Assembly: GCA_013407085.1 (NCBI GenBank)
Contig: JACCGJ010018394.1
Span: 1 to 64,000, forward strand
Length of the DNA: 64,000 nt
Source of the DNA: Atriophallophorus winterbourni
Taxonomy: Eukaryota; Platyhelminthes; Trematoda; Plagiorchiida; Microphallidae
Reading direction: 5' to 3'
The position numbers and the translations under genes were made by a program. Under the pieces are notes generated by a model that did no database searches, was not told the origin of the DNA, and was given only the letters and a program-made list of their open reading frames with translations. Positions 32,701-41,260 of this stretch are shown piece after piece (position 1 is the first letter of the stretch; each line of letters starts with the position of its first letter).

Positions 32701-35700
32701 GAAACAGACAAAAATTTTATAGATAGTTTCGTTGAATATTTGTTATGTTTTGAGCCATGTGGATTGGTAAAATAGTGAATTGGTAACAAGTTTTAAGAAT
32801 CAATCCTTGAAATCGTCTGAAATGATGTAATGTGGTGCTCACATCCCCGCATATACAACCCGCAGATTGTTTTTAACTGTTTGTCTTCATCAAATGGAAA
32901 TACTAAGATTTGATTTAGTTGGCCTTGAAACAGCGGTAATGTGGTAAACAAAGTTGCTGAGATATATTGATCAGTGAGCTGTAAGGAAATCACGTTGTGA
33001 TTCTGTATTTGAACACCGTGGTTTTTGTAAAATCCGTATTCAAGAGTAAAATTTACAAATAACCTTGTTTACCCCTTCACCACTGTGTAAAGGTTCACTA
33101 AACCTAATCATAATATCTCCACAGAATGATCGCATTCAATGAGAAACCGTTTGTGGTGAGCAAATGTGGGTGCATGAGCACAATAATATATTGCTCAGTT
33201 ATAAGGGTATCGAGCGGTATGTGAAATAATCTCTCCACCGATTGATCGTGTTTCTTCTGAGATTACTAACAAAAATTGATCTCATCTGCTGGATTACAGT
33301 GAACGTGGAGACAGAGGATCATCCACTCGTCTACTTATTTGTAAAGCAACCACCGCAGAGTGCAAATGGCTGCATCATTTTGCCTGTATTTTTGGATGAG
33401 TTGTCACATTAGTTTACAATCCATGTGCACTGGATGCGTCAGTATGCCAAGTCGTCAGTGACATTCAAGAAAGAAAGTAAAATGATTCGTTTAATTGTTT
33501 TTGAATCTGTAACTCAATGTTTTCATGCGAGTAAATTTCACGATTGACACAAGAGTTATAAAGAATTTGATCCAAACAGTATGCATGATAGTGTGGAGTA
33601 TGTGTGCAGCACGCTGTTTACACATATGTTAGATTGACACTCAGACGATTTCGTTAATGTTTACTGGGAAATTAGCTCATCACAATTCGAGGCGATCACA
33701 TTTCTCGTATTGGAGAACAATTTAGATGAACCAATATTGAATAAAATGGGAAAACATTCAATTTCAAGACACATGGCGTCATTGAGCTTACTGAAGTCAA
33801 GACTCAATTTAAAATGATCTTCGTATTTAGCATCATTTGATAACAAGTATTAATTACGGGTGGAAATTTTGTTGTCCATTACAGAACCAAGCGTAACCTC
33901 ACCAACAAGTCCAAGAGACAAAGAGCCAAAAGACAGCTGTGACGTACCAATCGACGCAATAGTCAAATTACGTAACCGCGAGTACTTTGTTTTCCACAAA
34001 CAGGTATGCCTGTTTTACATAAATATTGTTTTTAAATTAGAAATCTAATTAAACACAAAGTATATGATACATAACCAAGATGCGGAGGTCAAACTTTTTC
34101 AATCTGGGCCAAACGCGTTTGCGGTCCAAATGTCTATTTAGTTTTTCACCTTCACTTCCTGGAGATTTGTTCGAACTTTAATCACGTCAATCATGGTCTC
34201 TTGTGACGTTGTTTATTTTGTTTTGATTCAAAATCCGAGGACAATAAGTGAACAGTCAATCATCTCGGTTTACTTAGCGATTATAGAAAAACAATTAGTC
34301 AAATAATTAGTGAGCAAACGACAACTTTTCACACAGAGTGTGTTTACTTATAAGCGAATCAAATTATTCATATTACATCTCAAATGTGTCTGCATCCTTT
34401 ACCAATTTGATTAGAATTATTCACGAGCTGATGCAACTGGTTCCCTTCGCGCCTTTAATAACTTGTTGTCGTTTAACCGGTTTCGATGAATTGCATATCA
34501 TTTAATCTTTGATTATGATGATTCTATTTAGTCCTCTTTCCAAGCGAACCATTTTCAGGCATAAAATTGGTCCTGCACTCCTCTATCAATCTCCAATTTA
34601 TGTGTTGAATGTGGATGTTTCCTTGACAGTGATCAGCAGTATTCAGAAGTAAACCTACCTTTGTACTAAAATGCTCATTTGCATGCATTTCCATCACACA
34701 CACACACTCCACGACCGGTTTCGTGCTCTTTGCATTCATTAGGTAGGGACTGTAATATCGGAATCCGCATGTGATTGAAACAGTGCAGGAATGTTTCAAG
34801 CGCATGCGGACCCTGATATTACTGTCGCTACCTGAAGAGTGCACGAATTCCGTCGTGTGGTGTGTGTGATGGAAATTCATGCAAATGAGCATATTGGTTC
34901 ATGGTTATGGGTTTAATCCTATTATACATGTGTTTGGGCACGTGATTCAACAGATTGGTCGTACTAGCCTTATCCAACATTTGCATACAACCGTCCTTAT
35001 ACCACGGATCTAACCGGTCAAGGATCGATTTGACATTTCAATTCTGAACGGAGAATTTGCGTCGGAATACACACATTTCCATCACGTAGAAGTATCAAAA
35101 GCTGCGTTGCTGCAAACATATGAGGTTACTTTGAAAATTTCCGATTTTTGTTTTATGATATAAACACCGAAATGTTTTCCGGATTTCTCAGTATATGTGG
35201 CACGTACGTTGGACAAATTCTGTCGCCGACGGAATAATTTATAAGAACGTTGGTGGGACCACAAATTTTTCCCTTTTATGGACGGCATTGCCCTCGACAG
35301 TGAAAAAAATCGACGCCGGGATCGAATTGATGAATAAAATTTATCTTTTCAGCGGTAAGCATTGGAATATCGAATAAATGTCACATAGATTGCATCTGTG
35401 ATCAGGATCCGGTGCTATTGTACTCCGGATCTCAAATTATAATGATGTCATTTTATCTCGGAAATGGGTGGTATTTACGATTTGCTGTCATATTACCCTA
35501 ACTCGAATTATTATCAACAATAGACAATCAACAACGTGGAATCCAACTCCCACATGCAAATGGAAATCCATACGTTTGTTTGTTTGCGTAATGTTTGTTT
35601 AACGGCAAGACAGTATCAGGAGTGCTCAAAGTTGCAATAATCTTCGACAAAAATACTTGTTCATCAAAGCTGTTTGTCTTTTTCCTTTTACGCAAAACCT

Positions 35701-36799
35701 TATTTTACTATCGCTATTTACCTTTACATATTTGTCGACACAGAAAAATTGAAAAGTTTGGTTTACAGGTTCATAAGTTGTTTGCAATTTATCCACGTTT
35801 TAAGTTATGTGGATCCTGATGACTGCAAACAGATCGAAACCGGTCGTGGTGTGTGTGATCGAGATACATCCAAATGTGTAGTATTTGTCTCAAGTTTGTT
35901 ATTTAAACGGTGGTACTTATAATATAACCAAAATTTCGTCCGGAAGATACACAAATTACTCAAAGAGTGATGTTTTCTCACATTGACAGGTGATCACTTT
36001 TGGATCTTACGTGATGAATCGCACCTGGCCCGGCATTGTCCGCATCGAGGGCTGCCTCTGACCCGAATCGGGTTGCCGGCAGGAGTAACCAAAGTTGATA
36101 CTATATTCCAGTGGTCGAAAAACAATGAAGTCTATTTGATGTCCGGTCCTCGGTATTGGAGATTTGACGCGAAAGTAGGAAGAGTTGCCGCTAAACCAGG
36201 TTATCCACGTTTAATCAAGGACGGCTGGAAAGGAGCTCCGACGCCTGTTAAAGAAATATTCACTGGGCTCAATGGTAAGCTGGTTCCCAAAGCGATCGAA
36301 ATGTAATAGCAAACTGAGATCAAGTAATTATGCACCACATGTGTTCTGTAAATATTCCAAGCCATTTATTATACGATGGTCTTCACTGAACTTTAGGATG
36401 CTTAAAATGCCTTCATTTTTACATATACCGAACTCCCGTGTATATAATTGAGAGAAGTTGTACAATAAAATGTCTAAGCATATGACGAGGTAAATATTCA
36501 CACTTTTAAAATCACCACGCTAGAGCGAGAAACATTTTGATTCTTGGTATTTTGGGAAATTATGGCTGGGTAAATATTCCCAAATGATAAATCGTCGGGG
36601 GATTGTAAGTAAAAACTATTGATAAAACATCACGAAAAAATTTATTAAAAAAACAATAACTCAGTTATTTCCATTTACAGGTGAAACGCTATTCATAAAA
36701 GGAAAAAAGTACTTTGAATTCAGCAACATTGAGATGCGTATCACCTCTCGCTCTCCCAAACCGACTCAAATACGTGCCTGGGGTTGTCTCCTAAATTGA
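23644..36799 (+). CDS. Matrix metalloproteinase (M10A), 11 exons, 564 residues
   Basis: Secreted zinc endopeptidase. Eleven exons with GT-AG borders join in one frame without a stop until 36797-36799. Residues 1-20 are a signal peptide (hydrophobic YLLIIFGMFL). The propeptide follows with the cysteine switch RCGNPD (Cys101) and a minimal furin-type RQPR (124-127). The catalytic domain (about 128-292) has the structural zinc/calcium region GDHNDGYPLDG, the zinc site HEIGHTVGLYH (248-258) and Met-turn IM266. A Thr/Pro hinge covers 293-353. The hemopexin domain runs from Cys355 to Cys561, the expected disulphide pair, with repeats such as LRNREYFVFH and VYLMSGPRYWRF. Family enzymes cut matrix proteins and are kept latent by the switch Cys. 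The usual PRCG is SRCG here. A diverged inverted paralogue lies at 55136-62593. Exon joins are by hand, and an extra upstream non-coding exon is possible. Confidence 0.93.
24880..25110 (-). mobile_element. CR1-like ORF2 3'-end fragment in MMP intron 1
   Basis: The minus strand reads CDCRRYFYSVRVFFVLN, matching the CRRFFYSVRVCFLWNSLP end of ORF2 at 41261-44119, with preceding degenerate thumb sequence. The rest of intron 1 (23752-25338) holds no other recognised feature besides an imperfect CATA run at 24250-24285. Confidence 0.68.
25339..25643 (+). CDS. MMP exon 2: propeptide with cysteine switch
   Basis: Begins after CATTAG and ends ...TGG AG before GTAGCG (phase 2). It encodes the helical propeptide (HAAIQSFQIEYGLPFTGEID), the switch SRCGNPDAP, RRQPR and the start of the catalytic domain (YYWKKSPLLW). 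Confidence 0.93.
26346..26533 (+). CDS. MMP exon 3: catalytic domain, first part
   Basis: Acceptor TTCCAG, donor GTATGA. Encodes ISWDDTKKTIEKAFDKWSDVAELNF and the metal-binding GDHNDGYPLDGK. Phases fit exons 2 and 4. Confidence 0.93.
26534..28422. other. MMP intron 3, no further feature recognised
   Basis: 1.9 kb of AT-rich intron. A 60-codon minus frame at 27422-27604 and an 87-codon plus frame at 27958-28221 have no family I recognise and are treated as chance. Confidence 0.5.
28423..28533 (+). CDS. MMP exon 4: catalytic domain, middle
   Basis: Acceptor TTATTTAG, donor GTATGT. Encodes AVLAHAVY and VDVHFDDDEDW, carrying the His and Asp ligands of the structural zinc and calcium. Confidence 0.93.
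28598..28670. mobile_element. Short palindromic MITE-like element in MMP intron 4
   Basis: 73 bases bounded by TA. The first 21 bases (TACAGTCAAATCTCGCTGC...) and the last 21 are inverted repeats matching at 16 of 21 positions. The terminal sequence resembles pogo/Tigger-type inverted repeats. No coding capacity. Confidence 0.5.
28847..29080 (-). pseudogene. Possible DDE transposase fragment in MMP intron 4
   Basis: The minus frame contains CIMLWFDNSSHHTNKSGMQ, then DLIWTIMEE. This resembles the FDNSSNH...MRDTIW segment of one DDE superfamily transposase group. Only about 75 codons remain, with no start or end. It may equally be chance similarity. Confidence 0.35.
29926..30087 (+). CDS. MMP exon 5: active site
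   Basis: Acceptor CATTTCAG, donor GTAAGA. Encodes the catalytic zinc helix HEIGHTVGLYH, the Met-turn and the closing DDIDRIQWLYG. Confidence 0.95.
30230..30935 (-). pseudogene. CR1-like RT fragment in MMP intron 5
   Basis: Reads on the minus strand as a diverged copy of 41990-42615 within the intact ORF2, from the YRPVTLL region to the FADD region, with many stops and indels. The plus-strand open frames here are antisense shadows. Confidence 0.85.
31021..31107 (+). CDS. MMP exon 6: hinge, first part
   Basis: Acceptor ATTTTAG, donor GTAAGT. 29 residues rich in Thr and Pro (ATTTMEYPVTYPTEPTTFPP). The phases match on both sides. Confidence 0.85.
31108..32398. other. MMP intron 6, nothing coding recognised
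   Basis: Contains a TATATAAAA sequence near 32118-32126 and palindromic ATACCGCATGTGCGGGTAT near 31906-31924, but no coding or transposon signature that I can name. Confidence 0.4.
32399..32446 (+). CDS. MMP exon 7: hinge mini-exon
   Basis: 48 bases, acceptor CATTTCAG, donor GTTGGA (weaker than the others). Encodes NPTTTTTATTRPKIT. The paralogue has a 63-base version at 62531-62593, which supports this exon. Confidence 0.82.
32790..33190. repeat. Dispersed repeat family, copies in MMP intron 7
   Basis: Two facing copies of an unclassified repeat. The minus-strand one ends near 32830 (GATGTGAGCACCAC) and the plus-strand one runs from about 33000 (GTATTTGAACACCG) to 33185 (GAGAAACCGTTTGTGGTG). 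The mirrored versions lie at 61790-62200 in the paralogue. Confidence 0.6.
33885..34003 (+). CDS. MMP exon 8: hinge end and start of hemopexin
   Basis: Acceptor CATTACAG, donor GTATGC. Encodes the first hemopexin Cys (SCDVPIDAIVKL) and blade 1 strand REYFVFHKQ. Confidence 0.92.
34676..34896. repeat. Fold-back element in MMP intron 8
   Basis: Two arms of about 105 bases are near-perfect inverted repeats around a short centre near 34795. The outer ends read ATGCTCATTTGCATG and its complement. The equivalent fold-back is at 60120-60350 in the paralogue intron 8. Confidence 0.85.
35192..35354 (+). CDS. MMP exon 9: hemopexin blade 1-2
   Basis: Acceptor TTCTCAG, donor GTAAGC. Encodes WTALPSTVKKIDAGIELMNKIYLFSG. 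Confidence 0.92.
35805..35885 (+). repeat. Single arm of the fold-back family in MMP intron 9
   Basis: GATCCTGATGACTGCAAACAG, then GAAACCGGTCGTGGTGTGTG, matching the inner part of the fold-back arms. Mirrored at 57895-57975 in the paralogue. Confidence 0.6.
35990..36274 (+). CDS. MMP exon 10: hemopexin blades 2-4
   Basis: Acceptor TTGACAG, donor GTAAGC. Encodes DTIFQWSKNNEVYLMSGPRYWRFD and GYPRLIKDGWKGAPTPVKEIF. Confidence 0.94.
36681..36799 (+). CDS. MMP exon 11: hemopexin end and stop
   Basis: Acceptor TTTACAG. Encodes KYFEFSNIEMRI, then WGCLLN and TGA. The Cys four residues from the end pairs with Cys355 in this family. Confidence 0.92.
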
Positions 36800-37225
36800 T
36801 GCCACGACACTGCAACCGTGAATGTTTGCTGCCATAAATGCACTGCGCTTATTATTTTGGAAACGTTTTGAACCAAATAACATCCTTGCTAAATGCCACA
36901 CATTAGCTTCTCCTTTCTAAACGGGTAGCACCTTTGAGAAAATTTGATACTTAGCGTATTTTGTTTTTAATGTCCAACCTTTGAGGATTCCCCGTGTTCT
37001 CAAATGCACTGCAACCAAACGTGATGGCTAAAGTTTACTTGCTTATCAGCTAGAAGTTAAAAGATTTTTCCTGCATTTCCCATTTACTTTTTCGGATTCG
37101 CATACGACCGATCAAGTTTCGGCTCGGAGAGATCGTAGAAACACAAATAGCGGGCTGTGTGCTTAACACGACATGTTCAGTTTAGGATTGGCGATTTAAT
37201 TTGGAACAAAATATTGTTCGTGCTG
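36800..37225. other. MMP 3' flank, duplicated at 54850-55135
   Basis: Bases up to about 37100 match the reverse complement of the region downstream of the paralogue. A CATAAA at about 36833 could serve as a weak polyadenylation signal. No AATAAA was seen close by. Confidence 0.4.
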
Positions 37226-37300
37226 ACACCCTTGGTCTGATGATGGTCAGTAGCGAATCGTTACCAAAAGCTACTTTAACCGATTCAATACAGATAACTG
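37226..37300 (+). mobile_element. Degenerate Penelope-type hammerhead motif
   Basis: CTTGGT, then CTGATGA (37237-37243), a degenerate stem, GAATCGTT and ACCAAAAG. Helix I (TTGGT/ACCAA) is intact, but helix II and the GAAA core are not. Related to the better copies at 53934-53975 and 54636-54690. Confidence 0.5.
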
Positions 37301-39880
37301 TAATTTTATTGCACTGGCCAGCCGTGGGTTCGACAAAACGCAATCGAACTCGAACTCGTGTATTAACCGAATGAATGAATATCACAAAATCAGGGAGCGA
37401 GTGAATATCACACAATGAGCGAAAATCACAATTTGAACTCACAATCGATCTTCATTGGTGACTAATCAATAGTTCTTTCGCTAGCTATACAACAGTCAGT
37501 GAAACCGGAGTGATTGTTTTTACACCCATGAAAATGTGGCTTAGCTCACAATTTGGTTCAATCGCCGGTGTTCATCCAAAATTGTCTAATGCTTCAATGC
37601 ATATGTATCGCGAACATAAACCTTCTTATTCACAGCACTTCAAAACTCTATGAAGCCTCTATACTGATCATTTACACCCTACTAGGACTGCACTACCTAC
37701 GATAGTAGATTCAAACTATAGAATGTGAAACGGTCGTATTCCCAAAGATATATTATATTCTAGAATTGACTTTTGAGCATTCAGCACTCGCGTTAGAAAG
37801 ACGTTGTCGTTGTTACATTGAACATTCGATTTGCGATGAACCTTTCTTAGTCGCTCTTTCTGGTGACGGTGTGCGAAATGTCATCTTCAAACTATAGAAG
37901 AGCAGGCACTGGTCACGGGTGCTGAACGCAATTCACCTCAACAACGTGCAAATGCTGTCGATTGGCCGAGTATTGCCAATCGCTATGAACGCTTTGGGAG
38001 ATATTGTTTCGTCTGATTGGATTCGTTAGTCATGTGAAACTCTATATATCCTCAAATATCCATGCGTTAGTGGGGTACATCTATGGTCGACATACACTTA
38101 ATAAGGATTGAACTTTCCAAAGCTACAAAGTAGTATGGCGTTTAATCCGTATTTATGGGTAAAATTAAATTTAACCTACCGTTAATCTGTTTCTTTTTGA
38201 ATTTATTGTTTGCTATGTCCTGTGCAACGACCCAGTGTGTTCAGTTACAGAATCACAGAATGTTTTGGGATTTTGCGCCAATGACCTCCTAAAATGAATA
38301 GTTTGCTGTTTTGTTAAAATCCCCCACATTTTCACTTAAATACTGGTTACGCGTTGCTTGCCTTTATCGACTGGAGACCGCAAACTTGGCTCGAACTTTA
38401 CCAGCGCATCAATGCGCACTAAACTTCATTTTATCGTCTACACATTATCACGGCAATCACCGAGAAACCGTTTGTGGTGTGTAAGTGAGTGGGATGTGAG
38501 CTACTCACTACATTTGTCATTTGTCTTTAGCGGCCTGCACGAAATCACTATGTGTGAACTATACAGTACGTTCCACAGACCCTAAATTAGCGCTAGTTTA
38601 AATTCAAACAATGACATTTCCCTAGTGTTTCAAGGCTCACTGATCCAAAACATGTTGTATGTGTCAGAGAAATAGAAAAGTATTCTTCAGGTCGATCGAG
38701 GTCGAACCGGATATAAAGTCCTACAGTTAACATTACGTTGCTTTCATCTGTTTCGAGAGCATTCGATCCAACATTAACCACGTCACACAGGCGTTTCACA
38801 CTCAGTCACCGATTGCGTCCCCAAACAGTTCAATCCAAGCCCTTTAAATGTTGTACTTCTTAGACTTACCATGACGAATGGCATTTTGTTCCATTGCGGC
38901 TCAATTTGTTCATTTCCATACGTTTCCCTAAATGTTGTCGCTCGAAGCGTTATCTTGAAAACCATCCGAAACCCACATTATAACTTGTTGGCGATTGTCC
39001 TCGTCGGTCATTTCAGGACTTGCTGCTCTTATGCTGTGCCGGAAGGTTGTGTTCGAAAACTCATGATAAGCACTCGATGCTAATACACTTCACGCCTTCA
39101 AACGAATGGTTGCACCTGTTGAGGGCAAACAACTTAATACCAGTAAATGATTGTGAATGTAGGTACTGCGAGCAAGATCAAATTGTCTCGATCGATTTTA
39201 TTTCTTTAAGAACATTGATGTGATGCTATTTCAATTTTACGCCAGCTACACTCATTTGAAATTAAGTGCAGTGGCATATCGTTGCGATACGTTTCACTTT
39301 TATGTGTGTGACAAAATCATTTCCCTGTTGGTTTCATACTCTATTGAGAAACCGCATAAATCATGCAAATGAATTAAGGAGAATACTGAAGCCAATTTTA
39401 TGCTAGAATTTTCTTTTATATAATTCACTATTGACCTGTAATGTTTAGGTCATATATAGTTATTCATGTGTTTTGCTAGTTTATACCACTGAAACATGTT
39501 ATGGCTTATGACTAATTATCATCAAGACTCAACAGGGTTTGATAACAAAAATGCATGCTACTTTGACAACGAGAAAAAATTGGTATTTAGCAAGGAAATT
39601 TTACTTGATGGCAAAACAATACGAAAAAGTGAGTTACGCTGATTGACATTGTGTTTCGTTTGCAATTTAATTTATTCAATGAAAGGTTCCCAAATTCCAA
39701 ATGCATTTCAGTGTGCGAATGCATCACTTTTTATAGGGTATTTAGCCTGGACAAAACACAAGAAACTCAGAAACTCAGAAAGTTGTATGGTAGAAAAAGC
39801 ATTAAGCTTAACAATAACCATAGGATGACAAGATATACGGAACATATAAAAATATATAAAAAATATAAAATATCTCAAAA
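37300..39880. other. Intergenic repeats, no gene recognised
   Basis: A further copy of the dispersed repeat is at 38440-38520 (GAGAAACCGTTTGTGGTGTG). A stretch at 38985-39085 resembles 24706-24800 in MMP intron 1 (GCGATTGTC..CGTCGGTCATTTC). No coding signature was found. Confidence 0.5.
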
Positions 39881-41150
39881 ATCAATAGGGACATTCGCAT
39901 CCCACATGGTTCGTCATAAACTCATCGAGTTTGGAAGCGAAAACCTCAACAGATTCTGATCGTGTGATTTCTTCGGGCAAATAGTTCCAAGTGAAACAAA
40001 TTTTTACGGAGAAAAAATTACGACGCATATCCAATCGAGAATGCGGAATGCTTGAAGCCTTTGAGTGTGTTTGTGTTCTAGTAAGGTCATTGGGCTTTAG
40101 CAAGTGTTTAAGGGGATGGTTTACAGAATGCATACATATCCGCCGTTGGGTAAAATCTTGTAGGTTCAGTTTTAACATTCGCTCTGTGAAAGTCAAATTT
40201 CTGTACCGGGAGACCAACTATGTAGCACGATAATAAATCCTGCAGAGTAGCTCGATATCCTACCTCAGACATGGTGCCCAGGCTTGCATGAAATATTCCA
40301 TAACAGGACGTATATACGTGTTAATTACCCGGGGTAGGGTATCAACGAAATAAGATGCTTAGATCCCGTTGTAATGCCATACAGTCATTAACAGACCTGA
40401 CACGTTTCCAAATTTCAATATCATCGGCAAATATGATCAAGTTGCATCCAATATCCTCTACTATATCGTTCATATACACCAAGAATAGAAGAGGTCCAAG
40501 CACCGAGCCTCGCGGAACTCCACTCGTGACGTCTATTTTTCTAGATAAGTGCTGCCAACGCGAACTTGGACGTGTCTATCAGTAAGATAGTCCCTTATCC
40601 AATTCAGCAATATTCCCGTTATTCCATAGGATTCGAGCTTTTTAATTAAGATGTCATGGTTGACTCTATCGAAAGCTTTGGAAATATCGATGTAGCAAGC
40701 AAGTACAGCCTAACCTTCGTCTAGTGCCTTGTCCAATCCTCGAACGTTGTAAGAAGGTTAGATAAACAGCAACGACCTCTTTGAAAATTTAATAATTTGA
40801 TAATTTAGAAACGAATTGTAATATGAGCCAGGATCCATTGAATCAAACTCATGAATGTATGCATCCCGGAGACTGATATTTAAGGATTCAAATTGTATTT
40901 TCCTTATGACTTTCGTCTGTTCACACAATCGTTCCGCACTACATACATAATCAAACAAAAGCACAAAATGATCACTCTTCCCCAGTGGTTGGCCAGGCGG
41001 CCCTCAGGCGTTAAGACAATGTCAAGGGTGGGAAGGTTGGTCAAGACCCAGCCAGCGAGTTCAAGATTCAATGTGCAAGAATTTATGGTATAAAAAAGCT
41101 CGTAGCTGTACAACACCACAGGATATTCGTATAAGGACAATAAATATATA
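39880..41150 (-). pseudogene. CR1-like LINE remnant: endonuclease end plus RT
   Basis: Minus strand: endonuclease C-terminus at about 41120-40758 (VLLFDYVCSAERLCEQTKVIRKI), then directly RT from about 40740 (DISKAFDRVNHDILIKKL, VTSGVPRGSVLGPLLFLVYMNDI, FADDIEIWKR) to 39882 (MRRNFFSVKICFTWNYLPEEI). About 300 codons of linker and early RT are missing. It probably is the continuation of the element at 45905-48150, cut by the insertion of the LINE at 41160-45880. Confidence 0.75.
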
Positions 41151-41260
41151 TACAAAAAAAGATTGATTCTTCAGGAAGATCGACAGTTTTGTAGTTGCAA
41201 AAAATGCCATGTATTGTGTCGGTATGATGGGTAAAAAAAATATTCGTTTGGAAAAAAAAA

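Noticed and set aside
35815..35860. CTGATGA ... GAAACCGGTC in the dispersed repeat as a further hammerhead
   Set aside because: The spacing and helix III look right, but the sequence after the would-be cut (GTGGTGTG) does not pair with the bases before CTGATGA, so helix I is missing; the same holds at 60270-60310 and 23105-23140.
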